NCBI RefSeq assembly: GCF_902168435.1
Contig: NZ_LR656164.1
Coordinates: 310,001 to 374,000 of the forward strand
Origin: Bacillus marasmi
GTDB taxonomy: Bacteria; Bacillota; Bacilli; Bacillales; Cytobacillaceae
Reading direction: 5' to 3'
Length of the DNA stretch: 64,000 nt
The translations under genes were made by a program, and so were the position numbers. Shown here piece after piece: positions 26,128 through 36,855 of this stretch. Within the stretch, counting starts at the first letter, position 1; each line of letters begins with the position of its first letter. Under the pieces are notes generated by a model. The model ran no database searches. It saw only the letters and a program-made list of their open reading frames with translations, and was not told the DNA's origin.

Positions 26128-26335
26128 TTAATCGCTGAAAAGGAAATAATCACTGATACTGATTTTAATCGCCGATTTATGGATTTAATCGCCAAAATTG
26201 CATAATAATCGCCGATTTTTGAATTTAATCGCCAAAATTGCGAAATAATCGCCGATTTATGAATTTAATCGCCAAAATTGCATAATAAACGCCGATTTGT
26301 GGATTTAATCGCCAAAATCACGATTTAATCGCCTT
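26128..26335. repeat. AATCGCC tandem array upstream of mutS
   Basis: The heptamer AATCGCC recurs about every 20 bases. Alternating contexts (AATCGCCGATTTATG and AATCGCCAAAATTGC) make a 40-base unit repeated about four times plus partial copies. It occupies most of the cotE-mutS gap and has no coding potential. It differs from the repeats at other loci in this window. Confidence 0.9.
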
Positions 26336-26463
26336 TTACCCATATCCACCTAAATTTGGTTCCATTCAAAACAGGTAAAGGTTTCATATCTTCAAGCTCC
26401 AACCGTTATGGTATAATTAGATGTCGAAAAAGAACAGAAGATAAGAGAATGTTGGAGGAAAAT

Positions 26464-29142
26464 ATGGCAGCATATACGCCGATGATACAACAATATTTAC
26501 AGGTAAAGGCAGACTACAAAGATGCCTTTTTATTTTTTCGCCTTGGTGATTTTTACGAAATGTTTTTTGACGATGCCATCAAAGCATCGCAAGAATTGGA
26601 AATTACGCTGACTAGCAGGGATGGTGGCTCCACGGAAAGAATTCCGATGTGTGGCGTCCCACATCACTCAGCAGCCCAATATATCGAGCAGTTAATTGAG
26701 AAAGGCTATAAGGTGGCGATCTGCGAGCAGGTTGAGGATCCCCGCCAAGCAAAAGGGGTTGTTAAGCGAGAGGTCGTCCAATTAATCACACCGGGTACGG
26801 TAATGGAAGGGCGCGGTTTGAATGAAAAAGAAAACAATTACCTCGCTTCCATTTCGATTTTTGCAGATGGAACTTACGGTTTTGCTTATAATGATTTATC
26901 GACAGGGGAAAACCGAGTCGCATTATTAACGGGTGCCTTTGATGAAGTATTAAATGAATTATCGATTTCTGGTGCTAAGGAGGTTGTGGCCGCTTCAGAT
27001 TTTCCAGACGAGCTTCAGCGCAAAATTCGTGAGCGCTCAGTCGTGACGCTTTCAATTGAAGATGATACAACTGAAGCCGAGGGTAATCAACATTTATTGA
27101 AGAATTTGGATCAGCCTAACATGATTCAAACAGTGACGCGTCTGTTAAATTACTTATATCGAACGCAAAAGCGGAGCTTAGACCACTTGCAACCTGTAGT
27201 TCCATACGAAATCCAGCAATTTATGAAAATAGATTATTATTCGAAACGAAACTTAGAGTTAACGGAAACGATTCGCTCGAAAGGGAAGAAGGGCTCGCTC
27301 TTATGGCTATTGGATGAAACAAAAACGGCAATGGGTGGCCGTCTCTTAAAACAATGGGTTGATCGACCGCTCATCAGTCGCGAAGGCATTGAACGTCGCC
27401 ATTCCCTTGTCGAGACATTTTTGACTCATTATTTTGAACGGCAGGACCTGCGCGAAAAATTAACCGAGGTTTACGATCTCGAACGACTTTCTGGGCGCGT
27501 TGCTTTTGGTAACGTAAATGCCCGTGATTTAGTCCAACTGAAGCGCTCGTTGTGGCAAATTCCTGCGATTAAACAATTAATGGCAAGCCTTCCAAATGAA
27601 TCTGCAGTTACGCTAGCAGAGCAGCTTGATCCATGTGAAGAGGTTACGGATTTATTGGAAAGAGCGTTAGTTGAAAATCCGCCGTTATCCCTTAAAGAGG
27701 GGAACATCATTCAGGATGGCTACAACGAGGAGCTTGATACGTATCGGGATGCGAGCCGAAATGGGAAGTCATGGATTGCCCAGCTAGAGCGTGAGGAACG
27801 CGAAAAAACGGGCATTAAATCGCTAAAAGTCGGTTATAACCGTGTGTTTGGTTATTATATTGAAATCACCCGTGCTAATCTGCATTTGCTCACAAATGAC
27901 CAATATGAACGGAAACAGACGTTATCGAATGCTGAGCGTTTTATCACTCCGGAGTTAAAGGAGAAGGAAGCATTAATTTTAAAAGCAGAGGAAAAAATCG
28001 TTGAGCTCGAATACGAGCTGTTCACAGAAATTCGTGAAAGAATTAAAGAATATATTCCTAATCTGCAAGGCTTAGCGAAGCGAATCAGTGAGCTCGATGT
28101 GCTGCAGTGCTTCGCGACTGTGAGTGAAGAGCGTCATTATGTAAAACCACAGTTTTCTGAGGAAAGAAGAATTCACCTAGTAGACGGGCGTCATCCTGTC
28201 GTGGAAAAAGTGATGAATGCGCAGGAATACGTTCCAAATGATTGTCATATGGACAATGAACGTGAAATCCTGTTAATCACTGGACCGAATATGTCTGGTA
28301 AAAGTACGTACATGCGTCAGGTCGCGCTAACAGCAATTTTAGCGCAAATTGGCTGCTATGTCCCAGCGGCGGAAGCTGTTCTGCCGATATTTGACCAAGT
28401 CTTCACACGAATTGGCGCGGCCGATGATTTAATTTCCGGTCAAAGTACGTTTATGGTCGAGATGCTTGAAGCGAAAAATGCGATTACGAACGCGACAGCA
28501 TCTAGCTTGATTTTATTCGATGAAATCGGCAGAGGGACCTCAACTTATGATGGAATGGCGCTAGCACAAGCGATGATTGAGTATATTCATGACCGAATCG
28601 GGGCGAAAACGTTATTTTCAACCCATTATCACGAATTAACGATATTAGATGAAAGCTTACCGCGCTTGAAAAACGTCCACGTTAGCGCAATTGAGCAAAA
28701 TGGTAAAGTCGTCTTCCTTCATAAAATTAAAGAAGGCGCTGCAGACAAAAGCTACGGTATTCATGTAGCTCAACTTGCTGAATTGCCGCAAGAGGTCATT
28801 ACGAGGGCAAATGAAATTCTTCTAACATTGGAAGATAAAGAGGTTGAGCCAAAACAGCATATTCCTACGCGAAAAGCGGTTGGAGAATTAAGTGACCAGA
28901 CAAAGCCAGAGCTAGAACAATTGCCAAAATCAGAGCCAAAACCGAATCCGGAGCCTTCAATCATTGAAGACGCTCAGCTTTCATTTTTTGCAGAATTAGA
29001 GCATCCGAAAAAGAAAGACAAAGACCTTGATTCTAAAGAACGTAAAGTTATAGATCAATTAAAGGAATTAAACCTGTTGGACATGACACCGCTCCAAGCA
29101 ATGAACACATTGTACGAGCTGCATAAGAAGGTGAAGAGTTAA
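26464..29142 (+). CDS. mutS: MutS, DNA mismatch recognition ATPase
   Basis: 892 residues from the ATG at 26464 (Shine-Dalgarno TTGGAGGA), which gives the family start [18 protein letters not shown] 26449 is a weaker alternative. The mismatch-binding FYE wedge is in [12 protein letters not shown]. Walker [10 protein letters not shown] lies near residue 608, with [16 protein letters not shown] as Walker B/signature and the STHYHEL His switch after it. A long charged linker precedes a C-terminal segment of the kind that binds the sliding clamp. It acts with MutL encoded just downstream. Confidence 0.96.
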   Translation: MAAYTPMIQQYLQVKADYKDAFLFFRLGDFYEMFFDDAIKASQELEITLTSRDGGSTERIPMCGVPHHSAAQYIEQLIEKGYKVAICEQVEDPRQAKGVVKREVVQLITPGTVMEGRGLNEKENNYLASISIFADGTYGFAYNDLSTGENRVALLTGAFDEVLNELSISGAKEVVAASDFPDELQRKIRERSVVTLSIEDDTTEAEGNQHLLKNLDQPNMIQTVTRLLNYLYRTQKRSLDHLQPVVPYEIQQFMKIDYYSKRNLELTETIRSKGKKGSLLWLLDETKTAMGGRLLKQWVDRPLISREGIERRHSLVETFLTHYFERQDLREKLTEVYDLERLSGRVAFGNVNARDLVQLKRSLWQIPAIKQLMASLPNESAVTLAEQLDPCEEVTDLLERALVENPPLSLKEGNIIQDGYNEELDTYRDASRNGKSWIAQLEREEREKTGIKSLKVGYNRVFGYYIEITRANLHLLTNDQYERKQTLSNAERFITPELKEKEALILKAEEKIVELEYELFTEIRERIKEYIPNLQGLAKRISELDVLQCFATVSEERHYVKPQFSEERRIHLVDGRHPVVEKVMNAQEYVPNDCHMDNEREILLITGPNMSGKSTYMRQVALTAILAQIGCYVPAAEAVLPIFDQVFTRIGAADDLISGQSTFMVEMLEAKNAITNATASSLILFDEIGRGTSTYDGMALAQAMIEYIHDRIGAKTLFSTHYHELTILDESLPRLKNVHVSAIEQNGKVVFLHKIKEGAADKSYGIHVAQLAELPQEVITRANEILLTLEDKEVEPKQHIPTRKAVGELSDQTKPELEQLPKSEPKPNPEPSIIEDAQLSFFAELEHPKKKDKDLDSKERKVIDQLKELNLLDMTPLQAMNTLYELHKKVKS

Positions 29143-29159
29143 AAATTAGGTCTATGTTG

Positions 29160-29375
29160 ATTCTGCGTTTGAATGATGAAAATAAGTGGAAAAATTCCCG
29201 TTAATTTGGCTAACACCCATATTTTCTTAGAAATAAGGGGACTTTTTCCGTCTATTTAAGAAAAATCATTGTATTTTGGCAGATTTTGAGCAGATAAGCG
29301 GAAATTCTCCGCTTATCTCGGCTTCAGAAGCACCTGATGTATACATTAAGCGGAAATTCTCCGCTTAATAAGGGG
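29160..29375. repeat. AAGCGGAAATTCTCCGCTT hairpin repeats between mutS and mutL
   Basis: Two exact 19-base palindromic cores AAGCGGAAATTCTCCGCTT (about 29295 and 29349) can fold into AAGCGGA / TCCGCTT hairpins. Two decayed relatives lie upstream (GTGGAAAAATTCCC and GGGGACTTTTTCC contexts). Spacing is 50-60 bases. They may help separate mutS from mutL transcripts, but no T-run follows. Confidence 0.75.
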
Positions 29376-29445
29376 TGGACCTCCTTACCGTGAATCATAA
29401 GGACTATTTTATCAATAGAAACAAAAAGCTTGGAGGTGAGAGCTC

Positions 29446-31410
29446 GTGGGGAAAATCATTCTGCTGGATGACGCTCTATCGAATAAAATTGCTGCTGGTG
29501 AGGTAGTCGAGCGACCAGCATCTGTCGTAAAGGAATTAGTCGAAAACTCAATCGATGCAGGCAGCACCATTATCGAAATTGACGTTGAAGAGGCTGGACT
29601 CGCTAAAATCAGAATCATCGACAATGGAGCGGGAATTGACGAGGAGGATGTATTGCTTGCCTTTGAGCGTCATGCTACCAGTAAAATCAAGGATGAAATG
29701 GATTTATTCCGAATTCAAACGCTCGGTTTTCGCGGAGAGGCCTTACCGAGTATCGCTTCCGTGTCCAGATTAGAAATCAAAACTTCAACTGGAAATAGCG
29801 CTGGGACTCACGTGGTCATTGAGGGGAACCAGGTCATTCAAAATGATAAGGCTCCAAGCCGTAAAGGAACAGATATTACCGTGACTGATTTATTTTTCAA
29901 TACGCCTGCACGGTTGAAATATATGAAGACGATTCATACTGAGCTCGGCAATATTACGGATTTAGTGAACCGACTAGCGCTTGCACATCCTGAAGTTTCG
30001 TTCCGACTTGTACACAACGGCAGACAGTTGCTTCATACGAACGGAAACGGTGATGTCCGCCAAGTGCTCGCGGCAATTTATGGCATGAATATTGTTAAAA
30101 AAATGGTGCCTGTTTCAGGGTCTTCATTAGACTTTACAGTAAATGGTTATATTTCTTTGCCAGAAATCACAAGGGCATCGCGTAACTACATTTCGACGAT
30201 GATTAATGGACGGTTTATTAAAAACTATTCATTGGTTAAAGCAATTCAAGAAGGCTATCATACGTTACTACCAATCGGTCGCTTTCCGATTGTCCTGTTA
30301 AATATTGTGATGGATCCGATTTTAGTCGATGTGAATGTACATCCTTCCAAGCTAGAAGTGCGTTTGAGTAAAGAGCAGGAATTAAACCAATTAGTAAGCT
30401 CAATCATCAAGGATGCTTTTAAATCAAAGGAATTGATTCCGTCGGGTTATGTTCCTCCAAAAGTCGAACGACCAAAATCGGAACAAACTTTCATGGAGCT
30501 CGACCATTTGCAAGCGCCGCCGGCTCGGAACAATAATATAGAAGAAACTGAATTACATGATAGACATTCCGAAACTCGAAAACCATTAATTCACGAGGAA
30601 AAGCAAGTCTTTGTGGACCATCATCGATTCGTTCCGGATTATGAACGAGAACACGTGCCCACAGTTGTTTCTAATGATGAGCCGTTTCAAGTCACAGAGA
30701 CAATAGTCGATGATGAACCAGAGCAACAAGAGTTTACAGCAGTCGAAGAAAATGAAACTGCACATGTATCTGAGGCAAAATCAAATACTAATCAATACAT
30801 GAATACCGGTCTCGAATCTGATGCATCAAGAGTGCCTCCGCTTTATCCAATTGGGCAAATGCATGGCACCTATATTATTGCGCAAAATGATAAAGGGCTA
30901 TATTTAATCGACCAGCATGCAGCTCAGGAACGGATTAAGTATGAATATTTTAAGGAAAAAGTAGGACAGGTTGAAAGTGAACTACAGGAATTACTTGTGC
31001 CGATTACAATTGAATATTCAACAGATGATGCGATAAAAATTAATGAAAATATCCTTGAGCTTGAAAAGGTTGGCGTGTTTTTAGAGGAATTCGGAATCAA
31101 CAGCTACATTATCCGCTCTCACCCCGTTTGGTTTCCAAAGGGAGAGGAAAAGGAAATCATTGAATCTATGATTGAGCAGCTATTGATGATGAAAAAGGTG
31201 GATATTAAAAAGCTGCGTGAGGAAGCAGCGATTATGATGAGCTGTAAAGCGTCCATCAAGGCGAACCGCCACTTGCGAAATGACGAAATCCAAGCGCTGC
31301 TTGATAAGCTTCGGACGACAACTGATCCATTTACATGTCCTCATGGACGCCCGATTATTATTCATTTATCAACCTATGAACTTGAAAAAATGTTTAAACG
31401 GGTTATGTAA
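29446..31410 (+). CDS. mutL: MutL, mismatch repair endonuclease
   Basis: 654 residues, GTG start with TGGAGGTGAG upstream. The N-terminal GHKL ATPase motifs are present ([23 protein letters not shown]). The variable linker is acidic and proline-poor. The C-terminal nuclease motif [12 protein letters not shown] (DQHAx2Ex4E, near residue 489) plus [12 protein letters not shown] and CPHGRP zinc-site segments show the endonuclease-proficient type found in bacteria lacking MutH. Confidence 0.96.
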   Translation: MGKIILLDDALSNKIAAGEVVERPASVVKELVENSIDAGSTIIEIDVEEAGLAKIRIIDNGAGIDEEDVLLAFERHATSKIKDEMDLFRIQTLGFRGEALPSIASVSRLEIKTSTGNSAGTHVVIEGNQVIQNDKAPSRKGTDITVTDLFFNTPARLKYMKTIHTELGNITDLVNRLALAHPEVSFRLVHNGRQLLHTNGNGDVRQVLAAIYGMNIVKKMVPVSGSSLDFTVNGYISLPEITRASRNYISTMINGRFIKNYSLVKAIQEGYHTLLPIGRFPIVLLNIVMDPILVDVNVHPSKLEVRLSKEQELNQLVSSIIKDAFKSKELIPSGYVPPKVERPKSEQTFMELDHLQAPPARNNNIEETELHDRHSETRKPLIHEEKQVFVDHHRFVPDYEREHVPTVVSNDEPFQVTETIVDDEPEQQEFTAVEENETAHVSEAKSNTNQYMNTGLESDASRVPPLYPIGQMHGTYIIAQNDKGLYLIDQHAAQERIKYEYFKEKVGQVESELQELLVPITIEYSTDDAIKINENILELEKVGVFLEEFGINSYIIRSHPVWFPKGEEKEIIESMIEQLLMMKKVDIKKLREEAAIMMSCKASIKANRHLRNDEIQALLDKLRTTTDPFTCPHGRPIIIHLSTYELEKMFKRVM

Positions 31411-31520
31411 TCATGTTAGATGATGAAACAGAAAAAACATTTTATCGTCTAATAATATAGAAGGTTATTCTCGTCATATGAAGAATGACTAAGTATAGGG
31501 AAGTAATCTGAAGCGAGGTG

Positions 31521-31982
31521 ATGGAATTGATTGCTGTCGTACTCCTTAGTACTTTTTTACCAGCTATTATTCTTATTTTTGTCGTAGTGTATGCTGTAAA
31601 AAACAAAGAGCAAGGAGGAGAAAACGTGATTCGGAATCTTTATACTTATCTCGTATTATTCGCAACGTTAATGATGGTCATTGGTGGAGGCATTTCAATC
31701 TTTATGGCAACAGCTGATTTAGTAAGTCCTACAGGTTATTACCAGAGCTTTTCAGATTATAAGCAAATGAGATTATCAGGAAAAGAGCCTGGTCTTGAAG
31801 AGGCGACTAAGCTGACAGAAAAGGAATTGCGAAGCGAATATAATCAAATGGTCGATGATGAAAAAGCACGTACCCAAGATCGTGCAATCAATCAAATTAT
31901 TAAAAGCTCAGGCTTCATCATTATTCCACTTCCGGTTTTTCTATACTTTAATCGCTTAAGAAAACGCATAAAAGAAGAATAG
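31521..31982 (+). CDS. Small membrane protein of unknown function
   Basis: About 153 residues with three predicted membrane segments: residues 2-25, about 42-65 (LYTYLVLFATLMMVIGGGISIF) and 127-145. A polar, charged loop lies between the last two. Not recognised as a named family. The start is uncertain: ATG 31521 sits directly against GAGGTG, TTG 31527 has ideal spacing to it, and an in-frame GTG at 31626 is preceded by a perfect AAGGAGG. Two products, with and without the first helix, are possible. It is a single-gene unit between mutL and a terminator. Confidence 0.7.
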   Translation: MELIAVVLLSTFLPAIILIFVVVYAVKNKEQGGENVIRNLYTYLVLFATLMMVIGGGISIFMATADLVSPTGYYQSFSDYKQMRLSGKEPGLEEATKLTEKELRSEYNQMVDDEKARTQDRAINQIIKSSGFIIIPLPVFLYFNRLRKRIKEE

Positions 31983-31992
31983 TATAATAGAG

Positions 31993-32030
31993 AAAGGCTG
32001 CAGAGGGGTTTTAATCCTCGCAGCCTTTTA
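31993..32030 (+). terminator. Terminator after the small membrane protein gene
   Basis: AAAGGCTGC.GAGG / CCTCGCAGCCTTT stem with a single bulge, followed by TTTTAATTT. Confidence 0.85.
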
Positions 32031-32089
32031 ATTTGCTAATTTCTGGTTTTAGGGTGGTAGTTGTGTGTTGATTTTTCGGAAAAATAAGG

Positions 32090-32240
32090 AGGATGGTAGA
32101 ACGTCTGAAAAGTTTATCCACGGAATTTGGATGTTTATCCGCGCTTTTGAGCGATTTGTCCGACGAATTATGATGTTTATCCGCGCTTTTCGCTGGTTTA
32201 TCCGACGAAAATGGCCATTTATCCGATTTTCGACACTATT
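32090..32240. repeat. Inverted copy of the GGATAAAC repeat family
   Basis: GTTTATCCG and its variants occur five to six times at roughly 20-30 base spacing; this is the reverse complement of the CGGATAAAC word of the 22.8 kb array. Bases 32196-32234 match the reverse complement of 22821-22859 at 36 of 39 positions. The remaining gap up to 32332 shows no gene. Confidence 0.85.
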
Positions 32241-32332
32241 CTACATCTCAAACGAACAACACATCCTGTCACAAAGCCCAAACCGCGAACTAGCGTTAAC
32301 AGACTATCACCCACCAAACCACACTACACCTT

Positions 32333-33349
32333 TTAATTTGCCTCTTTCCCGGCTGAATGTAGTAAATTAATATAAGCAAGTGCTTTTCCCGCTCCAAGCG
32401 CAACCGATTCAAACGGAGATGGTGCCATATGGACCGGCACAGAGATTTTTGACCAAAGCCATTGATCGATTCCTTTAAGTAGCGATACCCCACCAGTTAA
32501 AATGATACCACGGTCCACGATATCACCACTCAATTCTGCGGGACAGTCCTCAAGCGTTGCCCGAATCGATTCCAAAATTGCCAATAGTGATTCCTTTAGA
32601 GTTTCGTGTATCCCCATTGAAGATAATGTGACCGTTTTCGGTAGCCCGGTGACTAAATCGCGTCCGCGAACTTCAAGAAACATTTCTTCGTGGTCGACGA
32701 GAGCAGTGCCAATTTCAATTTTTATTTTTTCAGCTGTACGTTCGCCGATTAACAGGTTGTACTTCTTGCGAACATATTGAATAATGTCGGCATCCATTTG
32801 ATCGCCGGCAATTGGAATTGAATGAGATGCGACCACACCTCCAAAGGAAATGATTCCGACCTCTGTTGTTCCTCCGCCAATATCGACGATTACGTTAGCA
32901 ATCGGTTCATCGACAGATAGACCAGCGCCAATTGCCGCAGCTACTGGCTCTTCGATTAGCTGAACTCGTTTTGCGCCAGCATTACGAACAGCATCCTGTA
33001 TTGCACGGCGGTCGACGCTGGTGGAGCCGGTTGGTGTGCAGACTATTACATTCGGCTTTCGTATTGAAAAGCCGCCAATCTTCCCTATTTTTCTAAAAAT
33101 ATGTTTAAGCATTTCGGTTGTAATGTCAAAGTCGGCAATCACTCCGTCCTTTAACGGGCGGATGGCCTCAATATTTTCCGGAGTTTTACCGACCATTTCC
33201 TTAGCATCAAGACCAACAGCGACAACCTTTCTTGTATGTCGGTCAACTGCGACCACGGTTGGTTCGTTGAAAATAATGCCTTTATTTTTATTAGATACTA
33301 GGATATTTGCCGTTCCTAAATCAATACCAATCTCTGAAGTTGTTATCAT
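32333..33349 (-). CDS. mreBH: MreBH-type actin-like cytoskeletal protein
   Basis: 338 residues from ATG at 33349 (reverse strand), chosen because AAAGGGG precedes it; the frame extends nine codons further without a good ribosome site. Actin-fold motifs: phosphate 1 [24 protein letters not shown], phosphate 2 [19 protein letters not shown], adenosine loop [14 protein letters not shown]. Closest by eye to MreBH rather than MreB or Mbl ([12 protein letters not shown] and [13 protein letters not shown] segments). It guides lateral cell-wall synthesis and hydrolases. It is transcribed against its neighbours. Confidence 0.9.
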   Translation of the reverse strand: MITTSEIGIDLGTANILVSNKNKGIIFNEPTVVAVDRHTRKVVAVGLDAKEMVGKTPENIEAIRPLKDGVIADFDITTEMLKHIFRKIGKIGGFSIRKPNVIVCTPTGSTSVDRRAIQDAVRNAGAKRVQLIEEPVAAAIGAGLSVDEPIANVIVDIGGGTTEVGIISFGGVVASHSIPIAGDQMDADIIQYVRKKYNLLIGERTAEKIKIEIGTALVDHEEMFLEVRGRDLVTGLPKTVTLSSMGIHETLKESLLAILESIRATLEDCPAELSGDIVDRGIILTGGVSLLKGIDQWLWSKISVPVHMAPSPFESVALGAGKALAYINLLHSAGKEAN

Positions 33350-33651
33350 TTTGTATTCCCCTTTTTTCATATTCATCTACCTGTATATACTTCACGTTGG
33401 AAAAAGGGGTATGTGGGGGTTGATAAACAGTTGTTATCGGATTGTTACCTATTCGTAAACTTGATAAGATATAGTAATATAATACGATGGTGATGGTGGT
33501 AAACTGTTGTATAAGCAAGATTTGAATTGGTGATAATGTTTAGGTGTTCATACAAGAGCTGTAATTATGTTAAGATAGGGGGGAAACCGCGCAGTAGTTT
33601 TCGTATGTAAGCTGCAGCGTGGGTTGAAATGTGTAATTAGCTAAAGGCAGT
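33350..33651. other. Divergent gap mreBH/miaA
   Basis: A 302-base divergent intergenic region that must hold the promoters of mreBH (leftward) and miaA (rightward). No consensus promoter pair, operator or RNA element was convincing. Confidence 0.4.
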
Positions 33652-34614
33652 GTGAATGTATTGATAAAAAAACAAAAAATAGTCGTTATTATCGGACCAA
33701 CTGCTGTTGGAAAAACCAAGCTTAGCATCGAGCTAGCCAAACGTTATCGGGGCGAAATCATTAGTGGAGATTCGATGCAGATTTATCGAGGAATGGATAT
33801 CGGAACTGCTAAAATCAAACAAGACGAAATGGAGGGAGTTCCCCACCATTTAATCGATATCAAAAACCCAGATCAGGATTTTTCGGCGGCAGAATTCCAA
33901 GAGCTCCTTCGAAAAAAAATCAATGAAATTTCAGCGCGAAATAGGCTTCCAATTATTGTTGGGGGGACTGGTCTTTATATTCAATCAGCGATTTATGATT
34001 ATCATTTTTCAGAGGCTCCATCAGATCCAGAATTCCGAAGCAGCTTAGAGCAGCGGGCTGAAACCGAGGGCAATCAAGCGTTACATGATGAATTAATGAA
34101 AGTTGATCCCGCTAGTGCCAGTGAGATCCATCCGAATAATGTGCGCAGGGTAATCCGCGCTCTTGAAATTCATCATTGCACCGGTAAGACAAAGGTAGAA
34201 ACACATGCAAATCAATCACCAGAGCTTATTTATGACACTGCGCTAATTGGTTTAACGATGGATCGCGACCAATTATATGAGCGGATAAACTATCGAGTTG
34301 ACTTGATGCTTGAGGAGGGCTTGCTTGACGAGGTGAAAACCCTTCATCAACAAGGACTTCGGGAATGTCAATCGATTCAAGCGATCGGCTATAAGGAGCT
34401 TTATCTATATTTAGATGGGCAAATCAGTTTGTCTGAAGGTATTGAATTGCTGAAGCAAAATTCACGTCGTTATGCGAAAAGGCAATTAACTTGGTTTCGT
34501 AATAAAATGCAGGTAAAATGGTATGACATGGGTGAAGAAGTTTCGTTTGAAAAAAAAATCAACGAAATTTCAGCCTATATTGAAGGAAAGCTACAAATAA
34601 AATCGAATACATAA
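33652..34614 (+). CDS. miaA: MiaA, tRNA dimethylallyltransferase
   Basis: 320 residues. The start is GTG at 33652 with AAAGG four bases upstream; TTG 33661 is possible but poorly spaced. P-loop [10 protein letters not shown] is at the N-terminus, followed by [17 protein letters not shown], the substrate motif [10 protein letters not shown] and QAIGYKE. It attaches a dimethylallyl group to A37 of tRNAs reading UNN codons, the substrate for MiaB. It is followed by hfq after 28 bases, as in most bacteria. Confidence 0.95.
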   Translation: MNVLIKKQKIVVIIGPTAVGKTKLSIELAKRYRGEIISGDSMQIYRGMDIGTAKIKQDEMEGVPHHLIDIKNPDQDFSAAEFQELLRKKINEISARNRLPIIVGGTGLYIQSAIYDYHFSEAPSDPEFRSSLEQRAETEGNQALHDELMKVDPASASEIHPNNVRRVIRALEIHHCTGKTKVETHANQSPELIYDTALIGLTMDRDQLYERINYRVDLMLEEGLLDEVKTLHQQGLRECQSIQAIGYKELYLYLDGQISLSEGIELLKQNSRRYAKRQLTWFRNKMQVKWYDMGEEVSFEKKINEISAYIEGKLQIKSNT

Positions 34615-34642
34615 TATTAGAGATAATAGAGGAGGATTAGTT

Positions 34643-34876
34643 ATGAAAACATCCATTAATATTCAAGACCAATATTTAAACCAACTCCGTAAGGACGGAA
34701 CAAATGTTACCGTATTTTTGTTGAACGGATTCCAGCTAAGAGGCCAAATTAAGGGCTTTGATAATTTTACGGTCTTGTTTGAATCTGAAGGAAAACAACA
34801 ATTAGTTTACAAACACGCAATTTCTACTTTTGCCCCTCAACGTAATGTACAATTGGATTTAGAAGGCGACAAATAA
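34643..34876 (+). CDS. hfq: Hfq RNA chaperone
   Basis: 77 residues, ATG with GAGGAGGA. Sm1 motif [26 protein letters not shown] and Sm2 motif LVYKHAIST are intact. The C-terminal tail is short, as in Gram-positive Hfq. Hexameric RNA-binding protein; its role in Bacillus is weaker than in enterobacteria. It is the last gene of miaA-hfq, with a terminator 22 bases on. Confidence 0.96.
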   Translation: MKTSINIQDQYLNQLRKDGTNVTVFLLNGFQLRGQIKGFDNFTVLFESEGKQQLVYKHAISTFAPQRNVQLDLEGDK

Positions 34877-34897
34877 TCCTTCTTAAATAGATGTTAA

Positions 34898-34930
34898 AAA
34901 CGATTCACCTTATTGGTGAGTCGTTTTTTT
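34898..34930 (+). terminator. Terminator of miaA-hfq
   Basis: AAACGATTCACC / GGTGAGTCGTTT stem (one G-U) and T-run. Confidence 0.93.
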
Positions 34931-35018
34931 TATTTTAATGTCCAAATTACATAATGAACCTATGCTTTCATGAATACATTTATAAGAAGAGTACTGTTTC
35001 ATAAGTGAGGTGAAAGCT

Positions 35019-35969
35019 TTGGACGAACCAATGCGCATGAAAAATAACGGGCAGATTAGCATTGTCCTAAATTCGCAAAAGCGAAATGAGCTAACGAAAC
35101 CCCTCCAGGAATCACCCAAAGTTGTTCCAAAAAGCATTCCTCCTGAGCATACAGCCTTAAAGGAAATTGAGGAAGAGCTTGGAGCACTCGTCGGTATGGA
35201 AGAAATGAAGCGAATGATAAAAGAAATCTATGCCTGGATATATGTGAATAAAAAACGGGAAATCATTGGCTTACGTGCAGAAAAACAAGCCCTGCACATG
35301 ATGTTTAAAGGGAATCCCGGTACAGGGAAAACAACCGTAGCACGCCTCATTGGCAAGCTGTTTTTGAAAATGAATGTATTATCAAAGGGGCATTTAATTG
35401 AAGCAGAGCGTGCCGATTTAGTTGGTGAATATATCGGTCATACTGCGCAAAAGACGAGGGACCTTATTAAAAAATCAATTGGTGGCATTTTGTTTATCGA
35501 TGAAGCCTATTCGCTTGGTCGTGGCGGTGAAAAGGATTTCGGAAAGGAAGCCATCGACACTCTTGTTAAACATATGGAGGATAAGCAGCACGAGTTCATC
35601 CTTATCTTAGCCGGATATTCAAGGGAAATGGATTATTTCTTAAGCTTAAATCCCGGTTTGCACTCACGGTTCCCACTTGTCATTGATTTTCCAGATTACT
35701 CGATTGATCAATTAATGGAGATTACTGGTTTGATGCTCAAAGATCGAGAATATGTCTTAAGTCATGAAGCGGAGAAAAAACTACGCAATCATTTGGTTTT
35801 TGTAAAGTCAACACTAAGTCCAACCGGCTTTTCAAATGGACGCTATGTTCGGAATATCATTGAAAAATCAATCCGCTCCCAATCGATGCGCTTACTTATG
35901 CAAAATACCTATGACCGCCACGAACTCCTAACCATCAGGAGCAATGATTTAGTGCTAGAGGAAGAGTAG
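35019..35969 (+). CDS. spoVK: SpoVK, AAA+ ATPase of stage V sporulation
   Basis: 316 residues from TTG at 35019, which has AGGTG six bases upstream; the GTG at 35010 lies inside that ribosome site. AAA+ motifs: Walker A GNPGTGKTTVAR, Walker B GILFIDEAYSL, sensor 1 ILAGYSREMD, arginine finger near NPGLHSRFP. The N-terminal lead (KNNGQISIVLNSQK) and ALVGMEEMK match SpoVK (CbxX/CfxQ-like). It is needed in the mother cell for spore maturation. Position before hflX-ynbB is conserved. Confidence 0.93.
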   Translation: MDEPMRMKNNGQISIVLNSQKRNELTKPLQESPKVVPKSIPPEHTALKEIEEELGALVGMEEMKRMIKEIYAWIYVNKKREIIGLRAEKQALHMMFKGNPGTGKTTVARLIGKLFLKMNVLSKGHLIEAERADLVGEYIGHTAQKTRDLIKKSIGGILFIDEAYSLGRGGEKDFGKEAIDTLVKHMEDKQHEFILILAGYSREMDYFLSLNPGLHSRFPLVIDFPDYSIDQLMEITGLMLKDREYVLSHEAEKKLRNHLVFVKSTLSPTGFSNGRYVRNIIEKSIRSQSMRLLMQNTYDRHELLTIRSNDLVLEEE

Positions 35970-35976
35970 ACGTAAA

Positions 35977-36010
35977 AAAGAAGCTGACCACAACAGGTCA
36001 GCTTCTTTAC
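35977..36010. terminator. Bidirectional terminator spoVK / TRIC-like gene
   Basis: A perfect 13-bp stem AAAGAAGCTGACC / GGTCAGCTTCTTT between two convergent genes, with A-run and T-run flanks. Confidence 0.93.
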
Positions 36011-36012
36011 AT

Positions 36013-36648
36013 TTACTTAGTAACTCTCACGCTCTGTAGTTTTTCTTGGGTAGCCATGCTGCGAATCGGCAGCTTCCAATCATACGTATAGGAAAGTATC
36101 CGTAACACAGTAATAATGACAAATAATATATATAGTTCTAGACTTGATTTGGCAATTCCAAGTCCGATAACAGCTCCAGCTATAATGGCCCACAGACCAT
36201 ATATTTCTTCTTTTAATACGAGCGGTTTCCGTTTGGCGAGCAGGTCACGAATGATACCACCGCCTGCGCCGGTTAAAATGGCTGCCACAATGACCGCGCT
36301 AATTGGATGGTCCATTTTTTCGGCGTAAAGGGCGCCTTGAATCGCAAACGCGGACAGACCAAGCGCGTCAAAAAAGTTGCCCCAACGCTGCCAATGCTTT
36401 AGCAATTTATGTGGAAACATAAAAATAATCGTGATCGATAAAATGGCAGCGAAAAAATATATACCTTGATCCCAAAGAGCAGACACTGGGACGCCAATTA
36501 ATAGATTCCGAATCGCTCCTCCACCGAATGCGGTAACGATGCCTAGAATGTAAACTCCTAATATATCATATTCCTCTTCCATCGCGACAAACGCACCGCT
36601 GGCAGCAAAGGCGATTGCGCCAATCATGCTTAAAACTTCCCAAGTCAT
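36013..36648 (-). CDS. TRIC-type (UPF0126) membrane channel protein
   Basis: 211 residues, about seven hydrophobic helices. Two related halves carry the glycine-rich motifs AFGGGAIRNLLIG and GAGGGIIRDLLA that define the UPF0126/trimeric intracellular cation channel family (YvgT-like in Bacillus). Known prokaryotic TRIC proteins are K+-permeable; a transport role here is inferred. It is convergent with spoVK, sharing a terminator, and divergent from hflX. Confidence 0.88.
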   Translation of the reverse strand: MTWEVLSMIGAIAFAASGAFVAMEEEYDILGVYILGIVTAFGGGAIRNLLIGVPVSALWDQGIYFFAAILSITIIFMFPHKLLKHWQRWGNFFDALGLSAFAIQGALYAEKMDHPISAVIVAAILTGAGGGIIRDLLAKRKPLVLKEEIYGLWAIIAGAVIGLGIAKSSLELYILFVIITVLRILSYTYDWKLPIRSMATQEKLQSVRVTK

Positions 36649-36855
36649 TCATGCCCACTCCCAGTATATTTAAAATATTGAAAAAGTTACAATTTAGTGA
36701 ATTTTTATGATTTCAATAATAAAATTTTAACACGTAAAATCGGAATTTCAACTGTTTTCTTGGTGAAAAATGTTGAATAATAGAACATTAGGGAAACTAT
36801 GATAATTTTGTTATGATAGGGAGAGAAACAAACTGAAAAGAAAGAAGGATTGCGA

